A stretch of DNA of 64,000 bases from Pseudomonadota bacterium (lineage in GTDB: Bacteria; Pseudomonadota; Gammaproteobacteria; UBA1113): the NCBI GenBank assembly GCA_021782495.1, contig JAJXUV010000003.1, positions 1 through 64,000 of the forward strand. The letters are read 5' to 3'. Under the pieces are notes generated by a model. That model had not been told where the DNA came from. It saw only the letters and a list, made by a program, of their open reading frames with translations, and ran no database searches. Positions 53,913 to 62,759 of this stretch are shown in pieces; the stretch's first letter is position 1; every line of letters starts with the position of its first letter. Position numbers and translations under genes: made by a program.

Positions 53913-54639
53913 ACAGGATACCACCTATCTGCTCACTTATTTGGCCAAAACGCCGTTCGCGCGTCGCATAAAAATCCAAAGCCTTTTCCAACTCTTCTTC
54001 GTCAAATTCAGGCCAATATTTTTCCGGAAAATACAATTCCGCATAACTCAATTGCCACAATAAAAAATTACTGAGGCGTTGTTCTCCACTGGTTCGTATG
54101 AACAAATCGGGATCGGGAAAAGCAGCAGTGGACAAATGCTGGCTGATCAGAGTTTCATTGATATCACTTGAGGCCAATTTATTTTCGGCGACTTTTTCCG
54201 CCAAGCTTTGACAAGCTTGCACTAAATCCCATCGACCGCTGTAATTAAACGCCACTATCAAGGTCATTTTGTGATTTTGCTCGGTCAAGCGTTCGGCTTC
54301 TTCCATGCTTTCAATGAGATCAGCCTGAAGGCCTGCTCTATTGCCGATAAATCGAAGTCGGATTTCATTTTCGTGTAAACGCTCGATGTCGCGATTTAAA
54401 GCTCTTAAAAACAACCCCATGAGATAATTGACTTCTTCGTCAGGCCTTAACCAATTTTCCACGCCAAAAGCAAAGACGGTTAAATGAGGAATGCCCCGTT
54501 TGGCAACGGCTTCAATCGTATTTTTTAGGGTTTCTAAACCCGCTTCATGACCCAAATGACGGGGTTTAGACTGATTTTTAGACCAGCGACCATTACCATC
54601 CATAATAATGGCGATGTGACGAGGTAAAATCTTCACCAT
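53872..54639 (-). CDS. uppS: Undecaprenyl diphosphate synthase UppS
   Basis: 255 aa cis-prenyltransferase. IIMDGNGRWSKNQ (catalytic Asp), HEAGLETLKNTIEA, FAFGVENWLRP and LFIRTSGEQRLSNFLLWQLS, YAELYF are all present. Makes the C55 lipid carrier for peptidoglycan. The last 12 residues (SEPRVQASEGTE) match a GAGCCGCG-type repeat rather than the family. Repeat copy C lies just upstream of the start. Confidence 0.94.
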   Translation of the reverse strand: MVKILPRHIAIIMDGNGRWSKNQSKPRHLGHEAGLETLKNTIEAVAKRGIPHLTVFAFGVENWLRPDEEVNYLMGLFLRALNRDIERLHENEIRLRFIGNRAGLQADLIESMEEAERLTEQNHKMTLIVAFNYSGRWDLVQACQSLAEKVAENKLASSDINETLISQHLSTAAFPDPDLFIRTSGEQRLSNFLLWQLSYAELYFPEKYWPEFDEEELEKALDFYATRERRFGQISEQIGGILSSEPRVQASEGTE

Positions 54640-54643
54640 TTTT

Positions 54644-54704
54644 CAACAAAAGCCCATATTGGGTGCAACCTGCATCCCAATCTGTGCTTTACCGTATTCG
54701 TAAA
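54644..54704. repeat. Palindromic dispersed element, copy C (internally deleted)
   Basis: AAGCCCATATTGGGTGCA and TGCATCCCAATCTGTGCTTT match the two outer arms of copy B (47061-47080 and 47162-47182), but the roughly 75-bp centre is absent. It sits between uppS and frr. Confidence 0.75.
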
Positions 54705-54730
54705 TCAGTGAATAATTATAAGTCATCCAT

Positions 54731-55288
54731 TTATACCTCGAGCAATTCTGCTTCTTTATGTCCTAAAATTTTATCGATTTCTTCAACGTATTTATCGGTT
54801 AGTTTTTGAATTTTGTCTTGTCCCTGACGTTCTTCGTCTTCACTGATGTTTTTGTCTTTCAGTGCATCTTTGAGTTGTGTATTTGCATCTCGACGGACAT
54901 TGCGCACGGCCAATTTGCTGCTTTCGCCTTCCGACTTCACGTGTTTGATCAATTCTTTACGACGTTCTTCACTCAAAGGTGGCAAAGGCACGCGAATGAG
55001 TGTACCCACAGTGACTGGATTTAAACCCAAATCGGAACTTAAAATCGCTTTTTCAACGGCAGATACCAAATTTTTTTCAAAAGGAGACACGCTGATCGTT
55101 CGAGAATCGGTGATGCTCACATTGGCGACCTGATTCAAAGGCGTATCGGTTCCATAATAAGGCACTTTAATTGAATCCAATAAACTGGGATGTGCCCTAC
55201 CCGTTCGCACTTTCATCAAAGTAGATTGCAAATTTTCAATGCATTTTTTCATGCGGCTTTCGGCGTCATTGTAAATGGTGTTTAACAT
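54731..55288 (-). CDS. frr: Ribosome recycling factor Frr
   Basis: 185 aa, the family's exact usual length. [20 protein letters not shown] and [20 protein letters not shown], then [18 protein letters not shown] and [13 protein letters not shown] match. Splits post-termination ribosomes with EF-G. Twelve bases after pyrH. Confidence 0.96.
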   Translation of the reverse strand: MLNTIYNDAESRMKKCIENLQSTLMKVRTGRAHPSLLDSIKVPYYGTDTPLNQVANVSITDSRTISVSPFEKNLVSAVEKAILSSDLGLNPVTVGTLIRVPLPPLSEERRKELIKHVKSEGESSKLAVRNVRRDANTQLKDALKDKNISEDEERQGQDKIQKLTDKYVEEIDKILGHKEAELLEV

Positions 55289-55300
55289 AGTCTTATTCCT

Positions 55301-56029
55301 TCAATCGTGAATTAAAGTGCCTTCGTCATCGCCCAACATCAAACTTTTCAAAACATGCGGCTTATTGATATTAAACACAATGATCGGCAAATGATGATCC
55401 CGGCACATACAAATCGCCGTAATATCCATGACTCGCAAATCTTTTTCGATGACTTCTCGGTAAGTCAATTGGCTATAGCGTTTGGCTTCGGGAACCACTG
55501 CGGGATCGTCAGTATAAACCCCATCGACTTTGGTGCCTTTCAATAACATATCCGCACCAATTTCAATGGCGCGCAAACTGGCCGCGGAATCGGTGGTGAA
55601 AAAAGGATTACCCGTACCACCGGAGAAAATGACCACTTTTTTGTGGCGCAGATGGTAATCGGCTTTGCGTATGTCCATGGGATCGACTAAGCCAGTCATG
55701 GTAATGGCCGACATCACGCGTGTTTCAATGCCTGCACGTTCCATGGCATCGCGTAAAGCCAACGCATTCATCGTCGTAGCCAACATGCCCATGTGATCGC
55801 CGGTGACCCGTCCCAAACCCACTTTGGCCAAAGCTTCACCGCGGAATAAATTTCCGCCGCCGATAACCACACCCACTTCGATGCCCAATGAGGCAATTTC
55901 AATGACTTCACTGGCAATGCGATCTAAAACGACGGGATCGATCCCAAACTGAGAGCGGCCCATTAAAATTTCACCGCTCATTTTCAACAGAATGCGTTTA
56001 TACCTCGGTGTTTGCTTATTGCCAAACAT
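55301..56029 (-). CDS. pyrH: Uridylate kinase PyrH
   Basis: 242 aa, amino-acid-kinase fold. [47 protein letters not shown] and [10 protein letters not shown] are present. UMP to UDP, hexameric, feedback-controlled by UTP. Three bases after tsf. Confidence 0.96.
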   Translation of the reverse strand: MFGNKQTPRYKRILLKMSGEILMGRSQFGIDPVVLDRIASEVIEIASLGIEVGVVIGGGNLFRGEALAKVGLGRVTGDHMGMLATTMNALALRDAMERAGIETRVMSAITMTGLVDPMDIRKADYHLRHKKVVIFSGGTGNPFFTTDSAASLRAIEIGADMLLKGTKVDGVYTDDPAVVPEAKRYSQLTYREVIEKDLRVMDITAICMCRDHHLPIIVFNINKPHVLKSLMLGDDEGTLIHD

Positions 56030-56032
56030 AGT

Positions 56033-56914
56033 TTATCCTTTTACTTGTGCCATCACTTCACTGGCAAAATCCACCACTTGTTTTTCAATGCCCTCACCCA
56101 CTTCAAAACGCACAAAAGATTCTACTTCGGCATTTTGAGCTTGCAAAACTTTAGCCACTTTGGTGTTCGGATCTTTCACAAAAGCTTGACCCAAGAGGCT
56201 CACTTCATCCAAATATTTGCTGATACGCCCTTCCACCATTTTAGCGACAATGTCGGCCGGTTTACCACTTTCAGCGGCTTGAACGGTGTAAATTTCGCGT
56301 TCTTTTTCGATCAATTGGGCTGAAATTTGCTCCGGACGAACCACCAAAGGTTGTAAGGCGGCTACGTGCATAGCCAAATCTTTGGCCAAAGCTACTTCAC
56401 CCTGTTTCATGCCCACCAAAACGCCAATGCGATTGCCGTGACTGTAAGCGCCGATCACGCCTTGACTATTCACCAAAGCCACACGACGTATATTGATGTT
56501 TTCACCCAATTTGGCAATCAACGCTTGGCGTTTGGCTTCTACTGTCACATTTTCATGCGCATCAAATACCAAGTTGGCAATTTGATTGAGATCTTCTGTA
56601 TGGTGTTCTAAAGCCAATTTGGCAACAGTTTGCGTAAATTGGACGAAATCTTCTGCACGCGCCACAAAATCGGTTTCACAATTAACTTCCACAATGGCTG
56701 CTTTGTGTTGATCCGCGCTCACTGCAAAAGCCACTAAGCCTTCTGCCGTGATGCGATCGCCTTTTTTAGCAGCTTTAATCGCGCCTCTTTCACGCAACAA
56801 TTGAATCGCGGCTTCGATATCGCCTTGGGTTTCTTCCAAAGCCCGTTTGCAATCCATCATCGCTGCCGCAGTGCGTTCCCGTAATTCTTTGACTAAACTT
56901 GCCGATATGCTCAT
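56033..56914 (-). CDS. tsf: Elongation factor Ts
   Basis: 293 aa from the ATG at 56914 (MSISASLVKELRERTAAAMM), the standard start. An in-frame reading from 56947 would extend into rpsB. TAAAMMDCKRALEETQGDIE and NCETDFVARAEDFVQF are the family signatures. Nucleotide exchange factor for EF-Tu. Five bases after rpsB. Confidence 0.96.
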   Translation of the reverse strand: MSISASLVKELRERTAAAMMDCKRALEETQGDIEAAIQLLRERGAIKAAKKGDRITAEGLVAFAVSADQHKAAIVEVNCETDFVARAEDFVQFTQTVAKLALEHHTEDLNQIANLVFDAHENVTVEAKRQALIAKLGENINIRRVALVNSQGVIGAYSHGNRIGVLVGMKQGEVALAKDLAMHVAALQPLVVRPEQISAQLIEKEREIYTVQAAESGKPADIVAKMVEGRISKYLDEVSLLGQAFVKDPNTKVAKVLQAQNAEVESFVRFEVGEGIEKQVVDFASEVMAQVKG

Positions 56915-56918
56915 TTTA

Positions 56919-57686
56919 TTATTCCTCTGCTTTCTTTTCTTCGACAATCGGCGCAGGCGCTGCTTCCAGATTCTCTTCTACCGACGGCTTCTCGCGAACA
57001 GCTGGCTGAGAAGCAGCTTTAGCATCTAAAATCACATCGGCGATCGTTTTGGTGTAAAAACGAATGGCTCGGGTCGCATCGTCATTGCCTGGGATCACGT
57101 AATCAATCCCTTCCGGAGAATGATTGGTGTCTACCACGCCGATAATAGGAATACCCAAACGTTGGGCTTCTGTGATGGCAATTTTTTCATTGCCCACATC
57201 GATGATAAACAAAGCATCGGGTAACCCACCCATATCCTTAATTCCGCCGATACTGCGTTCTAATTTATCAAGTTCGCGCTGAAATTGTAGAACTTCTTTT
57301 TTGGTAAAATATTCGAAAGAACCATCTTGTTTCATCTTTTCCAATTCCCGATAGCGTTTGATCAATTGACGCATGGTTTTGTAGTTCGTCAACATACCGC
57401 CTAGCCATCGGTAATCGACATAAGGCATGCCGCAACGCGTGGCTTCTTCTTTAATCGCGGTTTGCGCGGAATATTTGGTTCCGACAAATAAAATTTTACC
57501 GCGATGGCTAACTTTGGACGAGATAAAATTTAAAGCATCGCTCATTAAAGGCAATGTTTTTTCTAGATTGATGATGTGGATCTTATTGTGGACCCCATAA
57601 ATGTAAGGTTCCATTTTGGGATTCCAGTACCGAGTTTGATGGCCATAATGCACGCCGGCCGCTAACATTTCTTTCATGTTGATCAT
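56919..57686 (-). CDS. rpsB: 30S ribosomal protein S2
   Basis: 255 aa. [40 protein letters not shown] and [20 protein letters not shown] are diagnostic. AGGAG precedes the ATG at 57686 by seven bases; a second ATG three codons in is possible. First gene of the rpsB-tsf-pyrH-frr-uppS-cdsA-rseP-bamA-skp-lpxD-fabZ-lpxA-lpxB block. The C-terminus is a Glu/Ala-rich tail. Confidence 0.96.
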   Translation of the reverse strand: MINMKEMLAAGVHYGHQTRYWNPKMEPYIYGVHNKIHIINLEKTLPLMSDALNFISSKVSHRGKILFVGTKYSAQTAIKEEATRCGMPYVDYRWLGGMLTNYKTMRQLIKRYRELEKMKQDGSFEYFTKKEVLQFQRELDKLERSIGGIKDMGGLPDALFIIDVGNEKIAITEAQRLGIPIIGVVDTNHSPEGIDYVIPGNDDATRAIRFYTKTIADVILDAKAASQPAVREKPSVEENLEAAPAPIVEEKKAEE

Positions 57687-57710
57687 GAGTTTCTCCTAAG
57701 GGGTTATATA

Positions 57711-57867
57711 CTTTGTGCGATCACAATTTGAAGTTTTTATCATCCCAACTGCAGGCCATCTTGCATTGCGAAAAATAATTACATATGAAGAACTATGCTC
57801 ATATTTTTCACAACGCAATCTGGTCTACATTTGGGCGCTAAAAACTTCAAATTGTGACCGCACAAAG
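57711..57867. repeat. 157-bp full-length palindromic element with TA flanks
   Basis: The outer 29 bases (57711-57739, beginning CTTTGTGCGATCACAATTTG) and 57839-57867 are inverted complements with one mismatch. The inside also pairs imperfectly through the centre. It is bounded by TA on both sides (TTATA before, TATGCC after), as expected of an IS630/mariner-type MITE duplicating TA. It lies just 5' of rpsB. Confidence 0.8.
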
Positions 57868-58019
57868 TATGCCTCCACGGACCCGTAAGGCGAACTTATA
57901 TTGCTATAAGCACCCCGCCATACGTTATGGTACGTGTGTGAATTTGCCTAAATTAGCTTATTTGCATGTTTAGGCAGGACTTTATATCATATTAACTGGA
58001 TAAATTCAACTGGACAAAA

Positions 58020-58345
58020 AATAGTTGGCCCACTCACAGGGTAAATGCATCTAAATTTTAAACAAATTTAGCATAATTTAACTGAGCCGCGACCGTGAGG
58101 GAGCGGTTGTTCACAGTACGGAATGAGAATGACGAGAAAAGGGTGATAGGCCTTTCGCTTTTTTAAGTCCTTTATGAGCAAAATATCGAAAGTAACTGTG
58201 ACTTTTACTTCGAACCACCGCTCCTGACGGCCGCGGCTCGGTTAGAATGGTCCGGCGATGGCGACAAGATACGAGTTTTATGTCATGGTTATTAGCAAAA
58301 AACTCATTTTTGTATCAATTTAGATGCGTTTACCTTGGCCTATCA
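58020..58345. repeat. Nested palindromic element, about 325 bp
   Basis: Outer arms: GGGTAAATGCATCTAAATT near 58037 against AATTTAGATGCGTTTACC near 58316. Inner arms: GAGCCGCGACCGTGAGGGAG at 58084 against CTCCTGACGGCCGCGGCTCG near 58219. The inner part holds a core repeated as fragments at 52983 and 53872. The nesting suggests one element inserted in another or a composite MITE. Confidence 0.65.
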
Positions 58346-58386
58346 AGGCCCCTGTTTGTGGCTTTGCGTAGATCGCCATAAGTAGC

Positions 58387-60225
58387 TTAGCCCCCACCTG
58401 ATCCGGATGATGAGAATCCATAAGTTCGTGTTATTCGCGATGCGACAGGTAGGTTACCCGGAGTTACAGGCGGTGGCTGCGACCATCTGCTGAATCTATT
58501 CCCTGACGCACGAGGCCAACCTTTAGGGATGCTCTCATTTCCACAAACTGCCTCTCCTAACCCTTTAGAGACTTTATTCAACCTTGTTTGAATCTCAAGC
58601 GCTTCTTGATACTGTTTATCTCCAGCATTTAGTAAAATTTCGCCTACCTTGAACATTGCAATACCTGCAGTAATCAAGCCAAGATTTGCCAACACACCCA
58701 AGGAAGCAAGGGGGGTGCTTGTACCCAAGGTCACAAATGCAGAGGCAATCGAAGCCGCTATTCCAATAACCCCTGCCATAACCAGGCCAGCGCCTATTAT
58801 CGTGCTTACAGCACCTGTTCCAAACCCTAAAAGCTTAAATGTGCTCGCATCTCTTACAACCTTAGAAGATAAGGTATCAAATAGCCCAGAGGATTCTTCA
58901 ATGTCAACTTGAATTGCAGATTCTTCTTTTTGATCTCCAGGCAGTACTTTTTCCATTAACCGATTTGCTTTTTCATAGGCTTCTTCTTTGTCCTCTTCTG
59001 AAAAATCTCGCACAATAGCATCGAGTTCTACTAGGTTTTGGTATACACTAACAAAGTTTGGAGAAGCTTTTGCGTCATCAAAAATTAGATCATCATTTAC
59101 TACTTCTTCAGCTTTAGAAGCAGCCTCTCTAAGAGTTCTTAAATTGCGAAGATAGTGATATTCTGTTGGTAATTCATCACTAGAATATTCAGAATATAAA
59201 GCTTCTAAATGCTGCAGAACAATATCAACAAATGGAAAATCCAGTTTCGCTTCCAGCCAGAATGCATCGTGACAAAGCTGGAGTACCAGTTGTTTTTTTG
59301 CTTCCAAGTCTAAATCTTTTGGAAACGCATCAAGCTTAGCAGCTCGTTTTCTCGCAAATTTCGTATCTTCCTTATTCTCCCTTGCAAAACAAATGAAGGC
59401 CTCCTTCAATAGTACTCTATAAATTTCTTCAAAGGATACAGAATCTCCTTGCAAAAGAAGGTTTGCCACTTTAACGAAAGCAATTTCGGAAATCTCCTCT
59501 TCCTTCAGCAGTTCAAAAGCCATTTCTTTCAATTGGCCATGAGGACCGCTATATTCATGCATCTGCTCAAAAACATTCACAAGCGCAAGTTCGTCTCTGA
59601 ATAATGGCTCATTATCATCAGTTTTAAAAATTAAAGCGCAACAAGAAAGAATAAAGTGTTTTTTATAAATAGTTTCGTTTTCATATAACTCTATCAAATA
59701 TGGCGGGCAATCAATGCCTGATACATCTTTACGTAAAGCAGCAGCGATGTTTTTCCAGGGAGCCCCTTGAAGATGGGGGAATAACTCCTCAATCAAAAGA
59801 TTTTCAACATGTTTAATTAATTTATTTAAATTTTCTAGCTTAGCTTCCGTAGGTTTGTAATTGCTGAATGGGTGTGCACGCATTCCGTGATACATTTTCT
59901 TCCACAATTTTAAGTGTTGGATGCATTGCAACAATATTGATGCTGGGGGCTGCTGATACGTTTCTGCTAAACTTCCCTCTATAGCGCTCTGAACGACTGT
60001 TAAAACCTGCGAGTAATCACTCCTCCTCTTACCAACATCGTCTATAGCTTCTTGGGATTCAAAATAATCACCAAAATATGGCAAATCCTCTCTAATTGAT
60101 TCAACCCAAGCTGCAGGATCCTCGTTTAAGTCCTGGGGTTTCAATAACGGCTCATTCTGAGGATTCGGTTCGCCTGCGTAAGAGGGAAAGAAACTACTTG
60201 ATGAGGATGATTGTGCCCACGCCAT
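58387..60225 (-). CDS. Effector-like protein with C-terminal Gly/Ala membrane hairpin
   Basis: 612 aa. No known family. Starts MAWAQSSSSSSFFPSYAGEP after AGGGGG. Residues 80-300 are helical and homologous to the protein at 60546 (LIKHVENLLIEELF, LIELYENETIYKKHFILSCC, FELLKEEEISEIAFVKVANL). Residues 461-535 form long Gly/Ala-rich hydrophobic segments (STIIGAGLVMAGVIGIAASI). The tail is Ser/Gly-rich. Such helical plus membrane-hairpin proteins in Legionellales are often Dot/Icm-type effectors acting on host membranes; this is inference. Confidence 0.75.
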   Translation of the reverse strand: MAWAQSSSSSSFFPSYAGEPNPQNEPLLKPQDLNEDPAAWVESIREDLPYFGDYFESQEAIDDVGKRRSDYSQVLTVVQSAIEGSLAETYQQPPASILLQCIQHLKLWKKMYHGMRAHPFSNYKPTEAKLENLNKLIKHVENLLIEELFPHLQGAPWKNIAAALRKDVSGIDCPPYLIELYENETIYKKHFILSCCALIFKTDDNEPLFRDELALVNVFEQMHEYSGPHGQLKEMAFELLKEEEISEIAFVKVANLLLQGDSVSFEEIYRVLLKEAFICFARENKEDTKFARKRAAKLDAFPKDLDLEAKKQLVLQLCHDAFWLEAKLDFPFVDIVLQHLEALYSEYSSDELPTEYHYLRNLRTLREAASKAEEVVNDDLIFDDAKASPNFVSVYQNLVELDAIVRDFSEEDKEEAYEKANRLMEKVLPGDQKEESAIQVDIEESSGLFDTLSSKVVRDASTFKLLGFGTGAVSTIIGAGLVMAGVIGIAASIASAFVTLGTSTPLASLGVLANLGLITAGIAMFKVGEILLNAGDKQYQEALEIQTRLNKVSKGLGEAVCGNESIPKGWPRASGNRFSRWSQPPPVTPGNLPVASRITRTYGFSSSGSGGG

Positions 60226-60545
60226 AATACCCCCTACTTAATTTATTACTATTGCTTTGAAAATATTGCTTTTCTCGCGGCTTCTTAAGTTAAAAAACAC
60301 AGCTTTTTTGCATATTTACATTTCAGGATCATAATTGAAAAACAAAGATTATGTCAATGGCAAGTTTTAGAATGGATGTTTATTTTTGACCAGGAATAAC
60401 AAGGGCAACTTAGCGATATTGGCTTTATTTACATGTTAAAACAGGGCCTTGTATCCTATAGGCTGAGTAAACTCAAGAGATTAAATAATAAACAGAACGA
60501 TGTTTTAGTTTAAAATTTGAGCCATGGACGCATTGGTGAAAAGAA
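60226..60545. other. Spacer between the paralogous effector-like genes
   Basis: AT-rich, about 320 bases. No gene, repeat or clear terminator recognised. Confidence 0.4.
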
Positions 60546-62723
60546 TTATCTCTTGCCTTGTGTTTGAGTCGGTGTTAACCAAACACCGCTAGAAGATGAA
60601 TCACCAATATCTGTTGTATTTGGAGATTTTCCTTTGGTTGTTAGTTGTGTAGGCGGGGTTGGTGGTAGCTCGACAATAAACGGGAAAAAAGAAGGACTAT
60701 TACTGCTATTTGATTTTCCAGAGGGAGTGAAAGGAGATGCAAAAGAAAAACTGCTATCACGGCTTGTTAGTTGATGGCTTGGTGTAAAAGGAGATGTGAA
60801 AGAAGAACTGCTATCATCAGCTTTTGATAGATAGTTTCCAAAGCGTGTGAAAAGAGATACGAAAGAAGAACTGGGTTGACGGCTCTGATTTCCAGAGTGT
60901 GTGAAAGGAGATGCGAAAGAAGAACTGGGTTGATAGCTCTGATTTCCAGAGGGTGTATAAGGAGATGCCAAAGAAGAACTGGGTTGATGGCTCTGATTTC
61001 CAGAGGGTGTATAGGGAGATGCCAAAGAAGAACTGGGTTGATGGCTCTGATTTCCAGAGGGTGTGAAAGGAGATGTAAAAGAAGAATCACTATCTTCTGG
61101 TGTTCCGAGAAAGAGGCTTCGTTTTGCGTGTGGACTGCTGCTTAAAGGCATGGAAGTGGGAACAACAGAGAGTGGCGTTGCCAGTGGTGCCGAAGTTGGT
61201 GTTGGTACCAATGTGGGTTGTAGCGTTGCCGGCGCTACCGAAGTTGGTGTTGGTACCGATATGGGTTGTAGCATTGCCTGCGGTATTGAAGTTAGTGGTG
61301 TGGGTTGTGGCGTTGCTTCCAGTGTTGAAGTGAGCGTTGGTGCTGGTGTAGATTCTGGAGGTTGATGAACAAGAGTTCCATCGTCATCGCCATTTCTTAA
61401 TTCTGGCTCCCCGCTACTTGAAGAAGCACTCTGCTTCCCTATTAGAATCCTTGATACAGCGCTACGAACTGTTGCTACGCCTTCTTTTAACTCCTCACTC
61501 ACTTCATTGAATTTACTCTGAGCTTCACAAGCGTGTTCATGTTGCTTCTTTGCACTATTTTTGCCAATATCCCCTGCCGTGATCAGCGCAGCGCCCGCAC
61601 TAATGAGCCCCATACTTCCCCCCACACCCAAGAAAGCGAGAGGGGCAATTAAGCCCCAGGTCGACAATACAGAAATACTCGAAACCAGTATGCCAAGAAC
61701 GCCCAGAACAACAAGCCCTACCCCCACTACCATGCTGGCGATACCTAGCTTATGCCCTACCGATCCGAGTATTTTCGTACCCGCTTTGATTTTGGAGGAT
61801 ATGTTATCCAATACAGGTGTTTGTATCTCGCCAACATCTTCAACTTCATTCTCAGTAGGTTGTAAAGCCTCATTGATTAAGGCATCTACTTCTCTATAAA
61901 TTTTCTTTTTATCTTTTTCTGAAAAATCAGCTTCTTGCACAATAGCATCGAATTTTTCTAAGGTTTTGTATAAAACACGGATTTCCAAAGAGTCCGGTTC
62001 AACTTTTATAATCCTCACTGTGTTAATAAAAGTGCATTCAGAAATCTTCTTTTCCTTCAGAAGCCGAAAAGAAATTGTTTTCAATTCATCATTTTGACAA
62101 GCATTCATCAGACGAAAAGCATCATAAAGTGCAAATTCCTCTGGGTACAATAGCTGAAGATCAGCTACATTCTCAGAGTCTAAAGAGCATAGATATATAT
62201 GACAAGAAAAAATAAAGTGTTGCGCAGAAATTTTTTCTTCCTGATACAAGTCTATTAAAGACTTGGGGATCTCGGCTGACATATTTTTACATACATAATT
62301 GGCGACGGATAGAGTTTCTGTGTCCTGTAGCTGAAGTTTATCAAGTAACACATTTTCAATATATTCAATTAATGTATCTAAATAGCCGATATTGGATTGA
62401 ACAAGTGTGTGTTCTTGCATTTTACAGTAATCTACATGTTTTTCTTTCAAAGCTTTTAATTTTTGTATCCATGGCCATACTGATAGACCATTCAACTCTT
62501 TGAAAGCATCTCCTTTGATAATTTCATCAATGGCAGTCAAAAGATTTATTGTACTTTCATACGCTTTTCCATCTACTATTGCCATCTTACTTTGTTGTAA
62601 AATTTCTAAATTCTGCTTGATCAATAAAGCCAGTGTTTCAGGACTATCACTAGCATCAAATACATCCGCCATTTTTCTGGTTCCATGTCTCTGTCTACGT
62701 CTATGTATTCTATTCCATGCCAT
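60546..62723 (-). CDS. Effector-like paralogue with Pro/Thr/Ser-rich repeat tail
   Basis: 725 aa, paralogue of the protein at 58387: same MAW start, similar helical core (LIEYIENVLLDKLQ, LIDLYQEEKISAQHFIFSCH, RLLKEKKISECTFINTV) and a membrane-type hairpin (about residues 325-385; VVGVGLVVLGVLGILVSS). The C-terminal third is disordered: a Pro/Thr-rich zone, then an 18-residue repeat (SPYTPSGNQSHQPSSSLA) in about four copies (residues 540-615). GAGGTG precedes the ATG. It lies 36 bases after the coiled-coil gene, so probably in one operon with it. Function unknown; secretion inferred from family style. Confidence 0.75.
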   Translation of the reverse strand: MAWNRIHRRRQRHGTRKMADVFDASDSPETLALLIKQNLEILQQSKMAIVDGKAYESTINLLTAIDEIIKGDAFKELNGLSVWPWIQKLKALKEKHVDYCKMQEHTLVQSNIGYLDTLIEYIENVLLDKLQLQDTETLSVANYVCKNMSAEIPKSLIDLYQEEKISAQHFIFSCHIYLCSLDSENVADLQLLYPEEFALYDAFRLMNACQNDELKTISFRLLKEKKISECTFINTVRIIKVEPDSLEIRVLYKTLEKFDAIVQEADFSEKDKKKIYREVDALINEALQPTENEVEDVGEIQTPVLDNISSKIKAGTKILGSVGHKLGIASMVVGVGLVVLGVLGILVSSISVLSTWGLIAPLAFLGVGGSMGLISAGAALITAGDIGKNSAKKQHEHACEAQSKFNEVSEELKEGVATVRSAVSRILIGKQSASSSSGEPELRNGDDDGTLVHQPPESTPAPTLTSTLEATPQPTPLTSIPQAMLQPISVPTPTSVAPATLQPTLVPTPTSAPLATPLSVVPTSMPLSSSPHAKRSLFLGTPEDSDSSFTSPFTPSGNQSHQPSSSLASPYTPSGNQSHQPSSSLASPYTPSGNQSYQPSSSFASPFTHSGNQSRQPSSSFVSLFTRFGNYLSKADDSSSSFTSPFTPSHQLTSRDSSFSFASPFTPSGKSNSSNSPSFFPFIVELPPTPPTQLTTKGKSPNTTDIGDSSSSGVWLTPTQTQGKR
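60860..61080 (-). repeat. 54-bp tandem repeat in the effector-like gene
   Basis: About four units encoding (S/A)SP(Y/F)T(P/H)SGNQS(H/Y/R)QPSSS. Units at about 60900, 60954, 61008 and 61062 are nearly identical on the DNA level (each carries CTCTGATTTCCAGAGGGTGT or a variant). Confidence 0.75.
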
Positions 62724-62759
62724 ACAAACACCTCACGGGTTTAGACAGACATTCAGCGG

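Larger units (their letters stand above)
57687..58386. other. Repeat-filled 700-bp region between rpsB and the effector-like genes
   Basis: Consists largely of two palindromic elements: 57711-57867 and about 58020-58345. No gene supported. The rpsB promoter must lie within or beyond the first element. Confidence 0.6.
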
